Assembly: GCF_009017415.1 (NCBI RefSeq)
Contig: NC_092410.1
Coordinates: 3,658,001 to 3,722,000 of the forward strand
Direction of reading: 5' to 3'
Origin: Aspergillus flavus
Taxonomy: Eukaryota > Ascomycota > Eurotiomycetes > Eurotiales > Aspergillaceae
Length of the DNA stretch: 64,000 nucleotides
Part shown: in pieces, positions 9,686 through 21,357 of the stretch
How positions within the stretch are numbered: position 1 is the first letter of the stretch
How the letters are laid out: every line of letters starts with the position of its first letter
Notes under the pieces: model-generated
The model's input: only the letters and a program-made list of their open reading frames with translations
Databases searched by the model: none
Told to the model about the DNA's origin: nothing
Program-made: the position numbers and the translations under genes

Positions 9686-11543
9686 TTAGCACAACTCTAA
9701 TGTGTTATCGTCACGGATGCGGCCTTGCGCCGTCAGGGTGGTTTTCTCAAGGACAACGGCAGGGCCGGAAACAGTAATCTGTTGGACAATCATTAGCTTA
9801 GTGAAAAGACGTAGCGCAAGTCCATTATAACAGTATCGCATACCTGTCCCTCGTTTTCCTTGTCTTCAGAAACACCGGTGAGAACAATTTCAACGCTACT
9901 TAAAGGAGCTCCGAAGTGGTTCTGGCCCTGATAACGCCTATAGTCGAACACGTTCGTCTGAGAGACAGCGCCGGCCACGCCTGGACCAGTCAAGGCGTAG
10001 ACCACACGAGCCCCAGTAAAGATCTTCAAATCCGTCAACTGTCCGGAGGTAAGGCGAACATTGGGATCGGCGTCCGCACGATGCGAGATACACAAGAGGC
10101 GAAGCTTGTCGAGTGAAAGTTCAGCCATCGGTCCAATGTTGGCAACCTGACTGAACATGCCATGAGAAGGCATGACTCCAGCATCTAGCTTTCTCACGTC
10201 AAACCAGCGAGCCAGGGAAGAAATGATACCAGAGTGTGGCTCCATGAATTTGTTGTGGTAATCGGACATGGTGCGAGATGAGGCAATAACTACAGTCGGA
10301 GATACTCCAACGGTAGCCAATGCGAAGTCGACACTTTCCCCAGCGACAGAGTTCAGTGCAACGGAGGCATTCGAGTACAGAGCAGCCATGACCTGGCATA
10401 ATGGGTAGGAGCGAGAGAGGGAGTCAGTCGAAAGCACCAGATCACTAGAGTTAAACCGCTCATTACGAGGTAAGGAATAAGTCAAGCCAGCAATGGCCGA
10501 GATCAAGTTCTGTCATACTGTCAGCCTTGAACCAGTATAGGATAGGAACTCCCACCTCTGGTTGATACTCGATGAACTCGCCTGGTCCTGTGGCGGATGG
10601 CCAAACCGTGGTAAGGGAAGGTGAGGGGCTATTCGGCTCCCAGCTGGGAACATCAAGCCCAGCCAAGTCCTTCTTCTCTTCTACTACCTCGTGCCAGACA
10701 GCAACCTCTAAAGTACCTTTAACGTCACCAGGTACATCATTCCAGTCCATATGCCTACTACCAAGCTTCGCAACCCAGATAACCTGAGAGAGTTGCTCGT
10801 TGCTCTTCGCTACAAGAGACAAATCAAGCGCGCCAGCCTCCGCAATCAATACATCTGCCTGAGATTTCTGCAGGAGGGTAGATAGATCCTTAGGGTCAAG
10901 GTTGTGAGGAATAAGGATGACCTTAAACCCATAAAAAGCACCGGCTGTATCAGAGCTTCTGTCAGTAAGCAGTCATAGGGCGCACGCAGGTCTAGGAGCT
11001 CTAACCGAATATTGAGGCCAAAAGCTCAACCGAGTCTGTAAGACAGACGGCAACTGTTTTAGCCTTGGAGGATTGCAGGCGAGATCCAATGACATTGATC
11101 TCTTGCGTTACTTGTTCCAACGACTGCTCTATCGCCCTTCTTCCCAGCACAGTATAGATCTTTCCCTGTTTACCAGATAACTTGCCGTCCTCTGCAGCTC
11201 CACGAACAGCAGTTTTCCAGACATCGCGCAAGTCACCTTTTCGTCCAGCGGTCCATTTCGGTGCTCCGGGGTCTTTGACGTTCAGTCCGGACCGAAGGGG
11301 AAATCCGTGTGGGGTCTCAAGGCTGCGGTAGGCGGCAGATTCGCCAGGCTGACGGACGGGGAAGGCTGTTGACTGACGGGCCAGCAAGAATGGGTGAATG
11401 TCTGGCTCCTTGGACGTAGCAAACGAATAGATGAGAAAGGTGATAATAGTCCCCGCGATGAGAGTCGTGTATATGTTCCAGTCAGCCAGGACGTCAGCGA
11501 CCAATGTATCTAGCTTGGCCACTAGCGACGTTTCCGAAGCCAT
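9686..11543 (-). CDS. AMP-binding (acyl-CoA synthetase-like) protein, probably inactive
   Basis: Related to long-chain acyl-CoA synthetases by overall layout. Four exons on the complement, 11543-11006, 10944-10556, 10509-9844 and 9778-9686, give 561 aa. There is one N-terminal membrane helix (IYTTLIAGTIITFLIYSFA), then the segment equivalent to the first fold (VAVCLTDSVELLASIFAGAFYGFKVILIPHNL). The usual ATP loop (TSGTTGxPKG) is replaced by SATGPGEFIEYQPE, the Y-G-x-T-E motif by YALTGPGVAG, and the protein ends at SGPAVVLEK...RDDNTLELC before the TGD motif and the C-terminal lid with its catalytic lysine. Adenylation therefore looks impossible. It is probably a membrane-anchored pseudoenzyme or lipid-binding protein. 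The start at 11543 is the first ATG (an upstream in-frame TTG is ignored). Confidence 0.75.
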
Positions 11544-12097
11544 TTTTGGTTTACTTATGATCGACAATACGTCGTCATGTAGGATGTGAGATGTACTGAA
11601 GAGTGAGGATCCGATTGTTTCCTTATTTCCCTAGTAAGGGCCGGGTTCTAGGCTGCAGTTAGATGGTGACGTGACCACAGCTGAGGGTAGATGTGGAGAC
11701 ATTTCGCGGGTCCGGCGTTTAATACTTCAAAGTTACCGAGCTACCTGAAAACTCCGCGTCAAATGCGCTTGTGGCAGTGGTTGCCAGTGAGCAGGACGCA
11801 CCGATCATCAAAACAAGCACTGTCCCACCTCAGCGTTCGAAGAGCTCGTCGCGCTGCCCACCACGATATGGTTATGACCATATTTGAACTCATATAACTA
11901 CTTAACGCATACACAAATGCTCGGGTGACTTTTTTATTCGACAGCGTCACACAGGTAAGTTCGGTAAGTTTAAACACCCCCAATTCAAGGTAAGTTCTCT
12001 GGATCTCTTTGTGCAATACTGAGAATATCATACTCACACCTGCGCAGTCTATCTCTTTTTTCCCTTTGCTTTGTACTTTACGTCTTCGTACACATCA
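11544..12097. promoter_or_regulatory. Divergent promoter region (AMP-binding-like gene / POM34)
   Basis: 554 bases between two start codons pointing outwards. No ORF is credible here. It contains TGACGTGA near 11668, a CRE-like or bHLH-like word, but nothing that assigns a regulator. Confidence 0.4.
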
Positions 12098-12978
12098 ATG
12101 GCTTCCCTATCCGCCCCCTCCACCCCTAGGGCAGCATCTTCGCCTGTAGCTACTTCAGACGAGTCTCGAACACCAGGAAAATGGCGACACCCACAGTTGA
12201 ATGAAATAGTCCGGCGACAGAATGCTGGAACATTTGGAGATAGTAATATCAAAAGAGTTCTGTGGAATGGTGCCGCTCTGCTAGCAACCTGGATCTTTGG
12301 CAACACCTTTAAATCCTAGTGAGCAGCGACATGGGAGGTTGATTATGACATGCAGACTAACAATTCCGCTACAGTTCTCTTCGACTCGAAGAGTCCAGCC
12401 AGTACTCTACATATCCTGATCTTTCCCTGCTTGTGTTACAACTTATCTTCGTCCTCAATATCCTCGTGGCTCTATACCCTCTCATCCGCCCAAAGGACAA
12501 CCTCTCCGACATCCCTCTCACTCCTACGCAACGCGCCCTCTTAGGACTTGATCCATCCGCCACAGCACCGCCGACGCCGGGATCTACATACATTACTCCA
12601 CCCAAATATCGGCTTTCTGGATCGCGGGCAGCAAGTCCGGCCAGCAGAAGTGCATCGCCTTTGTCGACCAGCGCTAGCGCTTCTGGACGTAGGGTATCGT
12701 CGGGCGCATTGTTTTCGCCTTCTACTAGTCCATTGCTCCACAAGGCTGTTTCAAATGGAGGAAGAGAAAATGGGCGGAGACCGAGTTTTGGCTCTCCATC
12801 ACCTCTCGGTCGAAGCTCACCTTTTCGTGAATCAAGCTTTCGCGAATCAAGCTTCGGATCGAGTATGGGTCCTGCGACTCCGTCGCCAGTAGGGGGGAAG
12901 CGTGTCAATCTGGGTCTGAGCAACAAGTGGCTTTATGAGCGGAGCAGGCGCCTGTCAGCGAGCAATGGTAGTCTTTGA
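12098..12978 (+). CDS. POM34: Nucleoporin POM34 (membrane nucleoporin)
   Basis: Integral membrane component of the nuclear pore complex, anchoring the inner ring to the pore membrane with POM152 and NDC1. Two exons, 12098-12318 and 12375-12978, give 274 aa. The N-terminal motif TPGKWRHPQLNEIVRRQNAGTF followed by NIKRVLWNG is the family hallmark. Two membrane helices follow, AALLATWIFGN in exon 1 (interrupted by the intron) and LLVLQLIFVLNILVALYPL in exon 2. The C-terminal half is a Ser/Pro-rich, probably disordered and phosphorylated nuclear tail with repeated ASP/SPS motifs, ending LSNKWLYERSRR. A 15-bp tandem duplication at 12826-12855 repeats RESSF. The splice restores K-S-Y-S-L-R. Confidence 0.88.
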
Positions 12979-13482
12979 ATTACTTGCGTTGGTGTTCGGT
13001 GCATTAGGGTGGAGACAATCATATATTCATATGTCCTGAAGGGCGTTCAGCAAGCACTGTGTCCTTTTTTGAAGAGATCGATTTTTCAATGTGCATTTTA
13101 GGCATTATATTTTTATAGAAGTTTTCCCTTATTGAACAGGAATGTATAAGTATGACGCATTGGAATTTTCGGAAATAAAAATTAGCTGATAAAAATAAGC
13201 ATGGACCGCACAATACGCAACTAGGCAGCTTTTTCCCACGTTCCCCAGTTCATGTCGGAGTCTCCGCGGGTCTAGTACCAAGTTCTAGTTCCCGCTTTAT
13301 GCATTGGCCCAAGAATGCCAACTACCTCCATTGACATTCATCCACACGCGGCACTCACCGATTGGAGTACTTTCCAAAGCACCGTTTTTGAAAAGCGTCA
13401 TATTCAACCCTGAATTTCGATCATCACAATTCGTGACTGCATGAGGCCGACATTTCCGTGAAACACAGGCGGTGGCTTCACA
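12979..13482. other. Intergenic, POM34 3' end to HID1 promoter
   Basis: About 500 bases with no gene seen. The first part is AT-rich and probably POM34 3' UTR; the last 200 bases should be the HID1 promoter. Confidence 0.5.
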
Positions 13483-16400
13483 ATGGGAGCTTCGGAGTCA
13501 AAGCTAGTCTTCAAGCAGGGAATTTTCCGTCTTTCAGAGGAGAGGGACATTCCTGCCGACGATCCGTACTGGGCCAGAGTTCGTTTCCCCATCTCCTTTA
13601 CCGGTGCGGAGGTTCCTTAGTATCTCTGACTTTTATACTGTAGTTCTGGGAGCTCCCAGAGTCCACCGAAGATGTCTTCAGTTTATTCACCCCCGCCGAC
13701 ATAAGACGGACTCGCGATAACGCACTATCCAACTTTGAAACGCTATTGCTCTCTGTAACATCTCGTCTCAGTATATTAAAGAATCATCCATCGTTTCCAG
13801 ACCCTGAGCTTGCTCCCGACCGTGACGCCCTTAACTGTATTCGCATCTTGACCCGTATCCTCCCTTTCGTTTACGAAGCTGAGCACCTGGAGGACTGGGA
13901 GGACAAATTCTTTTGGGGTCGCCGGAAGAAGAAGACAAGAGAAGCGCAAGTGGCAGCCGAGATACTCTTTGATGAGGCGCAAGCTGAGGAACCACGAACG
14001 TCGCCAGGGCCCAATGATTATGAAGAGGTGAAGCCTTTGGCTGAGGAATTAATTGATACACTTGTGGATCTTCTCTTCTACACAGACTTCACCATTCCAA
14101 AGCTTCCGACGACCAAAAGCAAAGTGTCCTATTCAATATGGCAGAGCGGTGTCGGTTGCAACACATCTATGGGCTCGAACAAAGAACTGGAAAACAACCG
14201 CTGTGAGATCATTCGGCTATTACTTACCTTAACGGGAAAGGCAATGTACATGCCTTCAGGTAAGTGCTGTCGATTTGTACCAATGATGGCCTTAGCTAAC
14301 CCTCTGGCAGGTTTGTTGCCAGTACAGGGCGTCAAAGCCATTACGTACATTGCAACATGCCCTGATAAGCAGGCCGTTTTAACACTACTTTGTTCCTTAC
14401 TGAACACAGTACGTGTAACCTTTCATTTCGATATCCACATATAGAACTTTGCTGACACCCCTAGACCATCAAATATAACCCTGCTTCCTGGAGGGTGCCC
14501 TATGACCATGTTGTCTGGAAAGATCCTAAGCAAATATTAGTTATATATTGCTTGCAGTTTCTTTTGGTGCTCCTCTTATATCCAATCCCAGAAGATGGGC
14601 GCGGAGCTGCACCAAAGAATTACTACCGCCATTACTTCGGAAGGCTACATAGGCCGCAGGACTTTCAATTCCTCGTTGATGGCATGACCAGAATCTTAAA
14701 TCAGCCAGTGGGTCTTGACCACCTTCTTTGAGTGTTTCTTTCTGCTTACGCCACGGTTTCCAGATGCAGGCAACAAATTCCTACCTTCCCGGTAGTCAAA
14801 AGACTGTCAAGTGGGCACCCGAGATGATGATGCTCTTCTGGGAAGCTTTACAATGCAATAAGCGATTTAGATCATTCATCATTGACTCTAACCGCTCGCA
14901 TGACTTCGTCATTCTTTGTATCTTCTATGCTATTGTATACAAGTCTGACCCTTCACAGCAAGGCGTGGTCAGGATGTGTATCTTTATTACACAGACAATG
15001 AGCGTCGAACCCAATTTTGGAAAGAGTCTGAACAAGAAATTCGAAGCTCAAGAGACGCTTCCACAAAGCATTCGTATTCCTGGTTTCAGGGGATCTTATG
15101 CCGACTACTTGATCATGGTTTGTCATTTTCTATTCTTCAGATTGACTGGTTCAACTGACGCAAGTAGTCCGTTCATACCCTGATCACCGGAAGCAAAGGC
15201 AAATTAACGGCTGTCTACCCTGCGCTGCTAGCAATCATCAACAACATAGCTGCATACGTCGAAAACCTGTCCCCAGCTGCATGCTCCAAACTTCTGCAGC
15301 TCTTCTCGTCAATGTCTGCCCCCAGCTTCCTACTAGCTAACGAGACGAATCATGCCCTTCTTTCCTCAGTACTTGAGTCCATCAACGCGCTTCTCGAGCA
15401 TCAATTCACCAGTAAGTAGTACTTTTGCTGCCTTTCTCCCCAAACAAGTCGCTGACCTCAGCAGGAAATTCATTCCTGGTTTACGCCATTCTTAAACATA
15501 GGAGACGTTTTGAGGCAGTTCAAGAATTTACGCTCGAGAGCGGACAGCAGGAGATAGAACGCCAAAGTGAGAGACGGAAGTCGGAAGGCGGGTCTTACGA
15601 TTTTGTTTCCAGCCCGGTTCTGTCGGCGACGGAAGATGATCCTCACACAGCTTCTGGAGCGCGGTCGCCGTTGGGTCGCATTCCCGAAGAACACAGTCCG
15701 TTTGCAATTGGTGGGGATGATTCAGACGACGAGCGAGAAGAGCAAAAGACGCCGGCCCAATCGTCTCCGTCTGTTCAGAGTTCTCGTAGACCTTCAATTT
15801 CATCTGCTGTCGATGAAAGCGTGCCCCTACAGCTACGGGGAATGTCCGAAAAAGCACGGGGCAAAATGCCTGCTGGACAGCCATCCTTTTCTAGGCAAAA
15901 TAGTATAACTAGTCAGAGTAGTATGTCGGCGGCCTTTCCAACGGCTCCCAATGGTTTCACACCAACTGTAGCTTGGGTAAGCAATCTTCCGTTTCCCGCA
16001 CATCGCTCAGCCTACTGACGGCAGAATGTTTAGCTTGAGTCCTGGCTCCCAGACTTACCACTCCATACTATTCTTACTATCATTTCAGCCATTATGCCCC
16101 ACATCCCTGAGTCCGCTTTACAAAGTACTTCTAGCCCGGAAGCTCGGACTCTAATCAACAATCTCCCCTCATTCGCGGAAGAACCAATGATCCAAAGTAT
16201 CATCTCAGAGCCCCCTCCGACCCGTGTACATTCCTTTGAATGGTCAGCTCTTTCTATGGGCTGGTATGAATCCTTACTGTGGGGATTCATCTTCTCGAGT
16301 GAGATGGTCGTTGGCTCCGCTTCGGGCGCCACGCCGGGTACTGTTGGGGTGTGGAATGGAACCGGCGTCAAACTGTTCAAGGTCCAAGAGGCTGCAGCAC

Positions 16401-16546
16401 AGGGGCCCACGCTGCTTGCTCCAAAGGGCGCTGTAGACGCTGTTGGCAGTAATTTGGTTCAACGAATCGGAAACCTGAGCCTCCGGAGGGCCAGCACGCA
16501 GGATTCTCAGAACAGTTCCAGGGCTCCATCTGTTCGGGAGGTCTGA
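13483..16546 (+). CDS. HID1: HID1-family protein (Golgi / dense-core traffic)
   Basis: HID1 proteins are peripheral Golgi membrane proteins needed for secretory-cargo sorting. Eight exons: 13483-13578, 13644-14259, 14311-14408, 14465-14707, 14764-15117, 15168-15411, 15465-15976 and 16034-16546, giving 891 aa. The start MGASESKL is a good N-myristoylation signal, as in animal HID1. Conserved blocks include DPYWARFWELPES, NCIRILTRILPFVYE, FFWGRR, YADYLIMSVHTLITG and, near the end, FEWSALSMGWYESLLWGFIFSSE. An acidic, Ser-rich insert (about residues 580-710) is probably disordered. Exon 7 has tandem acceptors three bases apart (15461 and 15464), giving one residue more or less. Identification is firm; the fungal function is taken from animal orthologues. 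Confidence 0.9.
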
Positions 16547-17213
16547 TATGCTGTTGCTTGAAGCTCTTGTCTCTTCCTAGCAGGCTGGATCGGTATCGTC
16601 GCGTTATTATACAGAGCTGAGCTTGTTTTCCAATGATCTTATTTATGTTCATCTTTAATGATACCTTGGTGGCGTTTGCAATCAAACATGTTTTTTATGA
16701 ACACCCATTGGGTATATAGAAGTGCTAGTCTCTTCAATATTATATCGCTCTACTTGGTCTTTCCTTTTCCCTTTTTCTATGTCAAGGTTTAGAAGTTCAC
16801 CTTTCTATATTTTCTCGGTAGACGGTGACTCAATTGTAGTGCCAGGACCATATATTGTTTCAGACTGCAAGACAGGGGAGGGAAATAGATGATATCAAAG
16901 TCTACGCCTGACTATGAATTCTTAAATGTTACCGATATTCTCGTGTAAAACTGGGGTCCTTCCATTGGGGGTTGGGGTATACTAAATGTTCTTGGCCACG
17001 TGAGGTCGTGATTGGCTGCGGACCACCTCTTGGCCTTCATTTGATTCAATTTCCATCCCATCAGACAACTAAACAAACAACACAACCAGTGTAAACCGTT
17101 CATTTGTATCGTACATATAGATGATCTGATACATTTTCTGAGAGCTGTTTGCATACTATTTACCTTTTCTTGATATTTTCAATTAGCCCAAAGAGAGCTG
17201 TCTGCAGGTGAAC
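16547..17213. other. Intergenic, HID1 3' end to AIM6 promoter
   Basis: About 670 AT-rich bases. No RNA gene or credible ORF. One CACGTG lies at 16997-17002, 212 bases before the AIM6 ATG. Confidence 0.5.
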
Positions 17214-18518
17214 ATGATTCTTTCCCAGCCCTTCCTTGTCGCAGCATCGGCAGCTCTCCTATCCCCGGGACTGGCTGCTGGGTTTTCGACTGAGCTTCAG
17301 AGTGTATTGAAGAACACGCATGGTGGCAATGAATATGATTATCCCACCGATTTTACCAGGGGTATATTGCCCGTGAGTTCATCTTAAATTATGCTGCCAT
17401 GGAGGGACGTTTTGTCAGGGGTTTATCAAGGCGTTTTGGAAGGGAAACTTGCTGATAAATCCGTTCCGACTATTTAAGATACCAGTCCACTCCCACAAGT
17501 AGGCCACAATCATTTTATTTGTTCTTTCTCTTTCCACTGCTATTAACTTGCCATAACATAAGCAATTATTAACCATACCATGGCAGTGATTACTGGAGAG
17601 ATATTCCCTTTTACACTGGTACGGCCGATATAAATCTCCTCGAGGAAGCAAGGCTAACGCCATTTAGGTCTTTCCAAGGGCTGTGTCTCAACGGAAGCCG
17701 ATGTATGGCTTTATAACGGTACACTTTACGTTAGTTTTATGATTGACGCCTAGCTCTACATGAGTGACGTACATTGACGCCAACAGGTCGGGCACGATGA
17801 ATCCTCCTTGACTGAGGAGCGAACTTTTGAGTCCCTCTACGTCAATCCAATGTTAGACGTGCTCAAGCGCCAAAATCCCCAAACTCGATTTGTGACTTCA
17901 CCCACGAAAAAGTGAGTTCGATGAAGTAGCCTTGCTATTTCTCCTGGTTGTGGGTATTAACATTGCACCAGTGGCGTCTTTGACACTACTTCTTCGCAAA
18001 CCCTTTACTTTTTCGTTGATGTAAAAACATCAGGACCTGAAACATTCGAAGCTGTTATCTCTGCATTAGAGCCACTCCGCAAAGAGGGCTATCTGACCTC
18101 GTTGAAAGACAACAAGACAGTGACAAGTGGACCCATAACCGTCATCGGGACAGGCAATACGCCCCTTGACATGGTTGGACCGGTTGCTAATCGCGACTAT
18201 TTCTTCGATGCTCACCTAGATGAGCTAGAGGAAAATCCTGAGATCACGTCCTTGATCTCCCCTATTGCATCTACTAGTTTCCAAGAGGCTGTGGGCTCAG
18301 TCACATATAGTGAGGATGGTGCTGTTTTGAGTGACGAGCAGCTGGCTACCCTTCGATCCCAAATTAGTACTGCAAAGGAGAGGGGAATTGGTGCTAGATA
18401 CTGGGAGACTCCTTATTATCCGATCCGAATCCGTAATGCTGTATGGAGGACGCTTCTCCAGGAAGGTGTCGCTTTGTTGAATGCTGATGACCTGGATGCT
18501 GTTGCGGCTTATTTCTGA
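17214..18518 (+). CDS. AIM6: AIM6-like PLC/GDPD-fold phosphodiesterase
   Basis: Member of the AIM6 family of PLC-like phosphodiesterases, known from a yeast mitochondrial-inheritance screen; substrate unknown. Six exons: 17214-17372, 17419-17498, 17587-17618, 17668-17729, 17787-17911 and 17972-18518, giving 334 aa. The N-terminus (MILSQPFLVAASAALLSPGLAAG) is a signal peptide or anchor. The family core is complete after splicing: HSHNDYWRDIPFY, then GCVSTEADVWLYNGTLYVGH with the Glu/Asp and His residues expected at the active site, RTFESLYVNPMLDVLKRQN and YFFVDVKTSG. It ends with RYWETPYYPIRIRNAVW, the conserved C-terminal strand. Four of the exons are under 130 nt, so this gene is easily misannotated. 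Confidence 0.85.
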
Positions 18519-18913
18519 TTGTACAATATATACATATGCGCATGATATGCCATTAAGGTATGAGTTTTATACTAATACATTGAAAATAGAGTGATTAGAA
18601 CAGCGATAGTCATCGCTGTACTTGAGTCATTATTTAGCCATGAGAACTACGGTGATGTAGCCGGTAAAGCATCTTAGAAACTACATGGTAGAATCTCACT
18701 AATCAAGATGTGACAAAAAAGTAAACAGTTTCCCTGACGATCAGCTGAAAAGGGCCTGTCCGCTGCACGTGACCATCCGTGAGGCTTCTGGACCAAAGGA
18801 AAAATAGATCATAAAAGGAGTAAGCGAGAGATAAATAGGAAAAATAACGCGCGACTATTAATTCTAATCCCTGTCTTTATATGAAGCCTACAGTCTAGTT
18901 CTCAACAGACCCA
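18519..18913. other. Intergenic, AIM6 3' end to RTT109 promoter
   Basis: About 395 bases, no gene. CACGTGAC at 18766 lies 143 bases before the RTT109 start. Confidence 0.5.
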
Positions 18914-20608
18914 ATGTCTAAGGTTGATGTTGATCTGGGAGATCTCTTGGCCAAGGTGCTCCCCACCGGTGTCAAGGTCACCATTCGCCATATCTCGTCA
19001 GCCCCTACCCCATGTACAGCGCTCTTTACGCCTCCTCCAGGGGAAGAGTCCGAGTCGACATTTTGTGAAAACCATTTTCTCACGGTCTCCGTGAATGCCG
19101 ACGAGCATGATGGACCCGAGATTATCGTCTTTGGAATCGAAGTTCTGGTGTACAGCACCGCGCATTTAACGACTGTTTTCGTCTCCAAGGCCGATTCTAC
19201 TGGATTCCTGCACTTACTGAAGAATGCACCGAAAGTTTCGCTCATCAGGCGCATTTCTAACGGCTTCCTGTCTTTCCTGGTGCAGACACATCAACGGCCG
19301 GGCGTTCGGCTAGTAGTGTCATTATTCGCACGGGCTCAGAACCAGTATCTGTTCCCAGGCAGCATCGAGAATTCAGGAAAGCATGTCCTCGACGATAGGG
19401 GTCTGATCAAATGGTGGTGTCGCGTCGTCGACCCCATCTTGCGCGAGTATGAGCCGGAGTCAGGATCCCACGAGAAAGGTCTTCTTGACCGTGCCATGGA
19501 ATCCGCTAAAAGCTCCGCGACAGCATTCCTGATTGTCCCAGGATGCGACAAATTTGAAACTCGAGGCTTCTTCCCTGGCACCGCAAAATCAGATGATAAA
19601 GAACGCCCCAGATGGCTGAACAGCTACCCGCTGCATCAACTGTGCGACAACACCAACGCGCCTCCCCGCTGCTTGGTTCCTCGTTTTCCAGATGATCCGA
19701 AAACGCGCTTCCTGCTTGACCTAGACGATGAGCTACCGCAAAAGTTGGAGGCGGCGGGCTCAAAGGAAGGCGCTGGGCAATGGAGGAGCGTCAAATCTCT
19801 AGACCAGTTCTGGGAGATGATGTCTTTCCGACAGGAGTGTTCTGCTGGACGACTGGTAGGATTCTTGTGGCTTGTAATTAATCCTCCGGGGCTTGTCAAC
19901 TCGGTTCAAATGACAAGCTCTAGACCTGTTTTCAAAGAGAAAGCAGAGGGTTCCTTGACAACCACCGTCCCTGTATATGACAAGGTGGATTCAAAACCTA
20001 CAGGGACAGCGGTGTCTGTTTCTACTGATTCCCAGTCTTCGGACACTGCCAAAGATTCTACAGCAGAGGCAACGTCAGGTGGTCCTGTACAAGACCCATC
20101 AACCCAGACAGGCAGCTTATCTTCTGAGACTCATCCGAAAGTACAGCCGAACACAGACCAGAACGCATTCTATTGGCCAGAAGCAGGCCGCGGACATGCT
20201 GTCATGAGTGAAGAAGATTACAAAACTGCGATAAATTTCCTACTTGAGCAAGACTTCTACAACGAAAAAGTTTCTATAGCCAGCACCAAGGCATGGAGTG
20301 AGAAAGTCGCATCCATCGTGGACCAGCTCTGGGTCGGTCAGCAGGTGACAGGAAGGAACACGTCTGGAGAGTCTGCCGATAAACATGCTCCAACTACCAA
20401 CATCATCAACACTGGATTGGTTCGAAAGCGAAAGAAAGATGAACCAAGCCAAGCGACAACAGCAACATCAGCTCAAAAGGAAGGGTGTGAGGGGAACGGT
20501 ACAGTCTCAACTGCAGTAACAGCAGAGGCTAGTACAACAGGGACGAATGAATCACCCGGAGTCAATGTGCTTCAAGCAAACTTGATCCGGAAGAAGAAGA
20601 AGGCCTAG
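18914..20608 (+). CDS. RTT109: Histone acetyltransferase Rtt109
   Basis: Fungal-specific lysine acetyltransferase that, with Asf1 or Vps75, acetylates newly made histone H3 at K56 and N-terminal lysines during replication-coupled nucleosome assembly. Single exon, 564 aa. Family marks are the N-terminal LPTGVKVTIRHISSAPTP, the cofactor-binding block FPGSIENSGKHVLDDRGLIKWW (about residues 147-168), ARPRWL-like ERPRWLNSYPLHQLCDN and RFPDDPKTRFL with the acidic pair at 260-261 that matches the functionally important aspartates of yeast Rtt109. Residues after about 340 include a long Ser/Thr/Gln-rich low-complexity insert, then a conserved end and two basic clusters (RKRKKDE and LIRKKKKA) that look like nuclear localisation signals. 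It is longer than the yeast protein because of the insert. Confidence 0.93.
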   Translation: MSKVDVDLGDLLAKVLPTGVKVTIRHISSAPTPCTALFTPPPGEESESTFCENHFLTVSVNADEHDGPEIIVFGIEVLVYSTAHLTTVFVSKADSTGFLHLLKNAPKVSLIRRISNGFLSFLVQTHQRPGVRLVVSLFARAQNQYLFPGSIENSGKHVLDDRGLIKWWCRVVDPILREYEPESGSHEKGLLDRAMESAKSSATAFLIVPGCDKFETRGFFPGTAKSDDKERPRWLNSYPLHQLCDNTNAPPRCLVPRFPDDPKTRFLLDLDDELPQKLEAAGSKEGAGQWRSVKSLDQFWEMMSFRQECSAGRLVGFLWLVINPPGLVNSVQMTSSRPVFKEKAEGSLTTTVPVYDKVDSKPTGTAVSVSTDSQSSDTAKDSTAEATSGGPVQDPSTQTGSLSSETHPKVQPNTDQNAFYWPEAGRGHAVMSEEDYKTAINFLLEQDFYNEKVSIASTKAWSEKVASIVDQLWVGQQVTGRNTSGESADKHAPTTNIINTGLVRKRKKDEPSQATTATSAQKEGCEGNGTVSTAVTAEASTTGTNESPGVNVLQANLIRKKKKA

Positions 20609-21357
20609 CTCAGATAGCAGATGCCTTTCGCATTAATTGGAGTTGTAATCGGGATTATGGGACATTTCAGCGATTTGGGTTCTTCTATTTAGGGAAAAAA
20701 AGGCCATTAAAAGGTATATTCAAAACAGCGATTGGTCTTTGGACATTTGTCTTCTTGATACTATTATTGGGTCTATCGCTATCCGGTAAACTGGAAGATG
20801 AGATCCGTGGAACCGATAAATGACGGTGGACGGGCCACATGGACTGAATACTTGAGGCGATCAATTCAATTCCTTGAAACGTGTAATTATAAAATTGGTT
20901 TCGTGTTGATTTTGACGCTTCTGAATATCTATTCTCAAATTTCACGCAGTCATATCGGGACTGCTATGCTATGTAAAACAAACTCGAAACATGAGAGAGC
21001 TTGTTCGATGTGGCTGAAATTACAGGAATCCACCGCATGATGAACCGACCCATAAATATGGACGCCGTCCGCTGCATCCGAATGGAACAACCACGGAACT
21101 AATTTAGTTCATAACTTTTCCCCGTTCGGTTGTTGCGTGGCAGCCACCAGAGAGAAGGGAAAAAAAAAAAAGCAAAGGTTGAAGGTCGAAATATCGTGGG
21201 AGTGTTAAGGCCTCCTGCAAAGAGTCAACTGACCGCAATTGCTCTCCGCACTTCACTTCTCCAGCTTGCCCCCCGTCCATAGAATGTTGTTGCGACGTTG
21301 ACACTACATCTTTTCTTTGCCAACCGTATTTGTCTCTCACCGCATCGATATCCGCCT
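20609..21357. other. Intergenic, RTT109 3' end to GCS promoter
   Basis: About 750 AT-rich bases with no credible gene on either strand. The last 150 bases before 21358 are pyrimidine-rich, as expected of a fungal promoter and leader. Confidence 0.5.
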
